A stretch of DNA of 64,000 bases from Catonia carolina (taxonomy: Eukaryota > Arthropoda > Insecta > Hemiptera > Achilidae). The notes under the pieces are model-generated. The model was not told the origin of the DNA. It saw only the letters and a list, made by a program, of their open reading frames with translations, and did no database searches. The stretch lies in NCBI GenBank assembly GCA_035578175.1, contig JAQMRL010000001.1:55637553-55701552 (forward strand). Reading direction: 5' to 3'. Each line of letters begins with the position of its first letter. Within the stretch, counting starts at the first letter, position 1. Below are positions 61,401-64,000 of this stretch, piece by piece. The translations under genes and the position numbers were made by a program.

Positions 61401-64000
61401 TGAGTATGGTGAGTGTGTTGATGTAATGCACAGCCCATTCTGGAAGTAATACACTTAATTAAAATAGTCGTTCTTTTTATACAAATTAAATATTTATTTC
61501 ATGAATGGGATCAGTTACCGTGCATTTTCCATTCTTTATTTTACACTTAGGTCCAAAAAGATAAAATTGATTTTCTTTGTTTTAGTTACAATTCTCTTTG
61601 TAGTTATTTGAAGTTGCATCAACATTGTGGTCTTGGTTCAGACTTGAACTGGGAATTGAACCCGGGACTTTCTTCTCGTAGTCCACCATGCTGATCAGCA
61701 TGCCATGGATGGAGTCAAAATCTATTTCATGCGAAAAATATTTATTCATCTGCTATCAAAACATCTTAGAACTTACTGAACTAATTGTAGTAATTTTATT
61801 TACAAAACTAATATTGTTAACTATTGTACTACAGCAAAATTACAGAATTTTTTCAATACTGAAAATTAAAATTATAACTTTAGTTGTTCAGGTAAAACAA
61901 ACAGAAACATCATTAGCTGAATAATGAACTGTATCAGAATTACAAATGCCAATATTCCCATGTTTATACAACACAACAAGAAAAATAAGGTCTTCATACA
62001 AAAATAAATCTTTACAAATCATCAAGCAGCCAAGCTGGTTGATAAATTCATCAAGCATCAATCAATGGTAATGACAAGTTATTATCCCTTCATTCTTTTA
62101 CTAAATAGTTTGAGATTGAATTGGTAGGACCTGTGGGTCAGACAGACAGCCAGTATGAATTGTCTTCTGATAGTTTTTGGTATCATTTAGAGCAGAGGTT
62201 CCCAAACTGTGTGCCGCGAGGCCGGCCAAGTGAGCCGCGGAACTCAAGGAAAATAAATTAAATTAAATTTAAACGGTCGAACAAAAAAATGCCCAGCCGA
62301 TGACTATAAGTAAGTATGTATAAGTATGATATAAGTACGTTTATATCAAGTACTTAAGCTTAATCAATGGCATAAAGTAATAGGTGTGCCGCGGCTATTG
62401 GCGGTTTTTTTTTTGTAGTGTGCTGCAAGAAAAAAAAGTTTGGGAAACACTGATTTAGAGTGTACTATTAATAAATAGTAGCCTGTCTGCAAATTATTTA
62501 TTTATTTCCATTTATCAAGAACAAATACAATTGCAATTTTATATAACTAATTTCTGAATTCTTACAAAGGTCTAGCTTGTGCACAGGAATAAATTGTATG
62601 GTATTGTAAACTTTATAATTAAACTAAACAAATTAATTGTAATAGCTGGTGAGTGCATAGTTTAAAGAAAGCACTGTTACACACTAAGAGACGAAAAAAA
62701 GCAAAATTTACAATAATATTTTAACTAATACTATGTTGTTATTTAGGTCATCAGCCAAATGACTAGTTTGAACCTGTAGAGCTTTTATTAAGTAAAACAA
62801 AGAGTGAGGTGGTTTATCATTGTCTTCCTCACAAGAGTGAAAAATTATTTTTATCAGCATGCCAGGCCCTCTGAAAGCACATTTTCCACCCTGCAAATGA
62901 CACTTTCACTTCATTCACCACAGGGGTCTGGCAGTATAATGAAATTCATTACTTTCAGAGGAGATAAATCATGGTCATGGACTAGTGTCGTTTACACCTC
63001 TAACTCTTCTGTTCTTAAATACTTCAGTCATTTAATTGGCTGGCCATGTGATAAAAAACAAATCTATTTTTTGTAGCTCTGGAAGTAACAGATTGAATGC
63101 AAATAATTAAACATTCCGCTTGTCTGTTAATGGGCATAACTAACATTATATAGAACTAAATATTATCATGAATTTTACCAACATTGACGGGATATTACAT
63201 GAAACAATATTATTAACTATTTCCCTAGCACTAATTTATCAATAAATATTGTCACAACCGGTAACAATAATAATCATAAAACCAATGTTTATATAAATAA
63301 TATGTCGCATGGTAGCAGAAGATAAAAGCAAGCTTTTGGTAACAATACACTAAAATATATGACTGAAACAAGAGAGGCAGTGATGCAAAAGCACATTTAA
63401 ATTACCTTAGATATGTTGAGCTAATTAAATTCTCAGACTGCCTTCTTACTAAATTTATCAGCCAAATGGTTATACTTCTTTCATAAACATGAGAAGTTAG
63501 AGCAGTATTTCATTTAGTCTTTAGAATATTAAGATAATATGTCACTGAGGCTCAATAATATGCTGCAGTGGTATTATTAATGGTACATTCAATCTGGGGT
63601 TTAATAACTGATACAACTTACAGCTCTGGTATGATAATTATGCATAATTTTCTGCAAACGTTACGCTTAGTAATAAATAATAGTTTAAACACATTAACAC
63701 AAAAAATACATACAACTTTGTTCATGGCCTATACAATACTGACAACTACCAATCAAATGAACATAATTTTGAAAACACAATACTTACATTAGATTTACTA
63801 ATAGCCCCAACGCAGAGGTTATTAACATAATTTCCGTATCAATTTCATAGTCTCTAGAGACTATCCTCTCTATGGCCAAGTAAACCAAAATACCAGTAAC
63901 AACCCAAATCGTTAGTACTGATGCAACGGCTCCAATAACTTCCGCTCTATGCCAACCAAATAAAAACACCCTGGTTGGTTTTCTTGCTGCTACCCATAAG
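55310..64000 (-). CDS. ZnT2/3/8-type zinc transporter (SLC30A/CDF family), 3' part
   Basis: The family exports Zn2+ from the cytosol, or loads it into vesicles, by Zn2+/H+ exchange as a dimer. Visible coding exons (- strand, 5' to 3'): 64000-63788 (open at the edge), 61439-61283, 58570-58462, 57392-57258, 55455-55310. All junctions are GT-AG and in frame, giving 252 residues to TAA at 55310-55312. Seen in order: TM3 FGWHRAEVIGAVASVLTIW; TM4 near LITSALGLLVNL; a histidine-rich loop HQHTHHTHGHGHG between TM4 and TM5; TM5 with the zinc-site HxxxD motif (FIHVVGD); TM6 VDPICTFMFSIL; ILRDAMLVLMEGMPKGVEY; and the cytosolic domain with NLRIWAL and CKQCQ. FGWHRAE and the CxxC tail point to the ZnT2/3/8 subgroup (fly ZnT35C-like). 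The N-terminus and first HxxxD site lie outside the window. Confidence 0.95.
56364..57201. mobile_element. Foldback MITE with ~330-bp inverted arms, TA-bounded
   Basis: Both ends read TACAGGGTGATTCACGAAGA inwards and the inverted match continues with few differences to about 56694 (left) and 56867 (right), leaving about 170 bp unpaired. Total 838 bp, in the last intron of the zinc transporter. No coding capacity. TA edges suggest mobilisation by a Tc1/mariner transposase. Confidence 0.85.
57258..57392 (-). CDS. Zinc transporter exon: start of cytosolic domain
   Basis: GMPKGVEYAEVLDTLLSIDN, VVRVHNLRIWALSLD, AAHIVI. Phase 1 in and out; donor GTAAGT. The usual HSLHIWAL is HNLRIWAL here. Confidence 0.94.
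57945..58184. repeat. Tandem duplication, two 120-bp units
   Basis: TATGGCAAGAAGAAACACTG recurs exactly 120 nt later, and the two units differ at only a handful of positions. It lies in a zinc-transporter intron. Origin of the unit unknown. Confidence 0.85.
58250..58400 (-). repeat. SINE family 1, decayed copy 3
   Basis: The - strand body CCCACTGTTCCATAACCC, CACTAATAATCAAGTTGTTG matches the bodies of the copies at 339-500 and 42889-43075. The tRNA-like head is degenerate. An acceptor-like site at 58413 gives a short open frame, but this is inside the repeat. Confidence 0.5.
58462..58570 (-). CDS. Zinc transporter exon: TM6
   Basis: GPSWYIVDPICTFMFSILVM, FTTFAILRDAMLVLMEG. Acceptor TTTTTTCCAG, phase 1 exit at GTAATA. 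Confidence 0.93.
59136..59374. repeat. Foldback MITE (family M1), fullest copy
   Basis: Inverted arms of about 75-85 nt: ACACAATAGACGACT then ACCTGATTGAAAAACC on the left, ACACAATAGATGACTGTCAC and CTGATTAAAAAGCC on the right (other strand). Partial copies at 30725-30852 and 34655-34765. Confidence 0.65.
59598..60158 (+). pseudogene. LINE ORF2 C-terminal half (RT thumb and tail)
   Basis: Open frame from MAVKQIETLKECAEKVGLQ through SFEKTVLTT and KPGMLYASETLSLNRK to RLKFYGHIMRLPDRR. The FADD catalytic motif lies just upstream in the same frame. The frame is ended by the SINE insertion. Non-functional. Confidence 0.75.
60168..60355 (-). mobile_element. tRNA-derived SINE (family 2), copy 2, with 9-bp TSD
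   Basis: Flanked by GCATCCCTC at 60159-60167 and 60356-60364. On the - strand: a tRNA-like head GGCCGCGTTGGCGATGTTGG with box B GGGTTCGAATCCCAC, the family body CTTCACCGTCTGCATTAGC and GTCGGACGTTAAACC, then a long A-rich tail. Inserted into the LINE at 59385-60674, so it is younger than that LINE. Confidence 0.88.
60675..61282 (-). other. Zinc-transporter intron segment: no recognised feature
   Basis: AT-rich; nothing supported. Confidence 0.4.
61283..61439 (-). CDS. Zinc transporter exon: His-rich loop and TM5
   Basis: Starts in phase 2 (completing an isoleucine), MGCALHQHTHHTHGHGHGE, then VRAAFIHVVGDFIQSSGVF. Contains the second HxxxD zinc-binding motif. Phase 0 exit at GTAAGT. Confidence 0.95.
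61597..61712 (-). repeat. tRNA-derived SINE (family 1), copy 4
   Basis: On the - strand: CATGGTGGACTACGAGAAG, box-B-like GGGTTCAATTCCC, AGTCTGAACC and tail TGTTGATGCAACTTCAAATA, matching the tail at 43040-43060. Confidence 0.6.
62193..62452. mobile_element. hAT-type MITE, 260 bp, with 8-bp TSD
   Basis: Ends CAGAGGTTCCCAAACT and, on the other strand, CAGTGTTTCCCAAACT, flanked by ATTTAGAG at 62185-62192 and 62453-62460. Interior GC-rich, with a GCCGCGG motif near each end, no ORF. A different hAT family from 3620-8255. Confidence 0.9.
62735..63137 (+). mobile_element. SINE-like element (family 3), copy C, diverged TSD
   Basis: Starts GTTGTTATTTAGGTCATC and ends CTGTTAATGGGCAT. The flanks AACTAATACTAT (62723-62734) and AACTAACATTAT (63138-63149) look like a decayed TSD (10/12). 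More diverged than copies A and B, so older. Confidence 0.7.
63150..63787 (-). other. Zinc-transporter intron segment: no recognised feature
   Basis: AT-rich; the open frame at 63568-63792 on the + strand has no motif. Confidence 0.4.
63788..64000 (-). CDS. Zinc transporter exon with TM3-TM4 (partial at window edge)
   Basis: Encodes LWVAARKPTRVFLFGWHRAE, then IWVVTGILVYLAIERI and YEIDTEIMLITSALGLL. Exit in phase 2 (AT) at donor GTAAGTA. It continues past 64000 or begins there; the acceptor is not visible. Confidence 0.93.

Noticed and set aside
1..64000. CRISPR arrays, operons, bacterial genes
   Set aside because: No regularly spaced repeats or bacterial gene organisation; all genes are spliced eukaryotic genes or transposons.

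Overview
The window is AT-rich animal nuclear DNA, most likely from an insect. It has spliced genes with GT-AG introns, mariner, hAT, Tigger and PIF/Harbinger DNA transposons, several LINE and SINE families, and a short run of the insect telomere-type unit TTAGG near 25.65 kb. I cannot fix the order from the sequence. No bacterial features, rRNA genes, functional tRNA genes or CRISPR arrays were seen.

Two host genes are present, arranged tail to tail. (1) RRP12, a nucleolar HEAT-repeat ribosome-biogenesis factor, occupies 1098..51689 on the + strand as 22 coding exons (4,005 nt, 1,334 aa). I assembled the exons by hand. Every junction is GT-AG, every phase matches, and the C-terminal signature of the family is intact. 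(2) A ZnT2/3/8-type zinc transporter (SLC30A/CDF family) lies on the - strand. Its last five coding exons are visible (55310..>64000, 252 aa); the 5' part lies beyond the right edge. The 3.6 kb between the two stop codons holds a dead mariner element and a weak LINE remnant.

Nearly everything else is mobile DNA in the introns. Left to right: a tRNA-derived SINE (0.34 kb); a LINE tail (2.75-3.35 kb); a complete hAT element with a 604-aa transposase ORF and perfect 8-bp TSD (3,620-8,255), carrying a frameshifted P-element/THAP9-like transposase fragment; a TTAA-bounded interval with GGTAATATTACC palindromes (8.3-9.4 kb); a 51-bp-arm hairpin (16.7 kb); a SINE with 11-bp TSD (18.7 kb); a LINE RT ORF (21.8-23.55 kb); a Penelope-like remnant (24.3-25.1 kb) and a LINE C-terminus (25.1-25.5 kb); a hairpin (26.3 kb); two inverted ~0.8-0.9 kb repeats (26.4-27.4 and 33.2-34.0 kb) that flank exons 11-13; a second SINE copy and LINE RT fragment (29-30 kb); a mariner remnant and a TA-flanked MITE (31.2-32.4 kb); a GC-rich miniature LTR retrotransposon with unequal LTRs, PBS and PPT (36,387-38,117); a PIF/Harbinger deletion derivative (43,560-44,312); a pogo-like remnant (45.6-46.55 kb); and an apparently intact Tigger element (49,021-51,511). 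The zinc-transporter introns hold an 838-bp foldback element, a 120-bp tandem duplication, MITEs, a LINE interrupted by a SINE, and a 260-bp hAT MITE.

The window therefore shows two conserved genes whose introns have been expanded by successive, often nested, insertions. The best-supported items are the two exon chains, the hAT and Tigger elements, and the miniature LTR element, because each is confirmed by independent signals (frame and phase, or TIR plus TSD, or LTR plus PBS plus PPT plus TSD). No wholly new cellular system was recognised.
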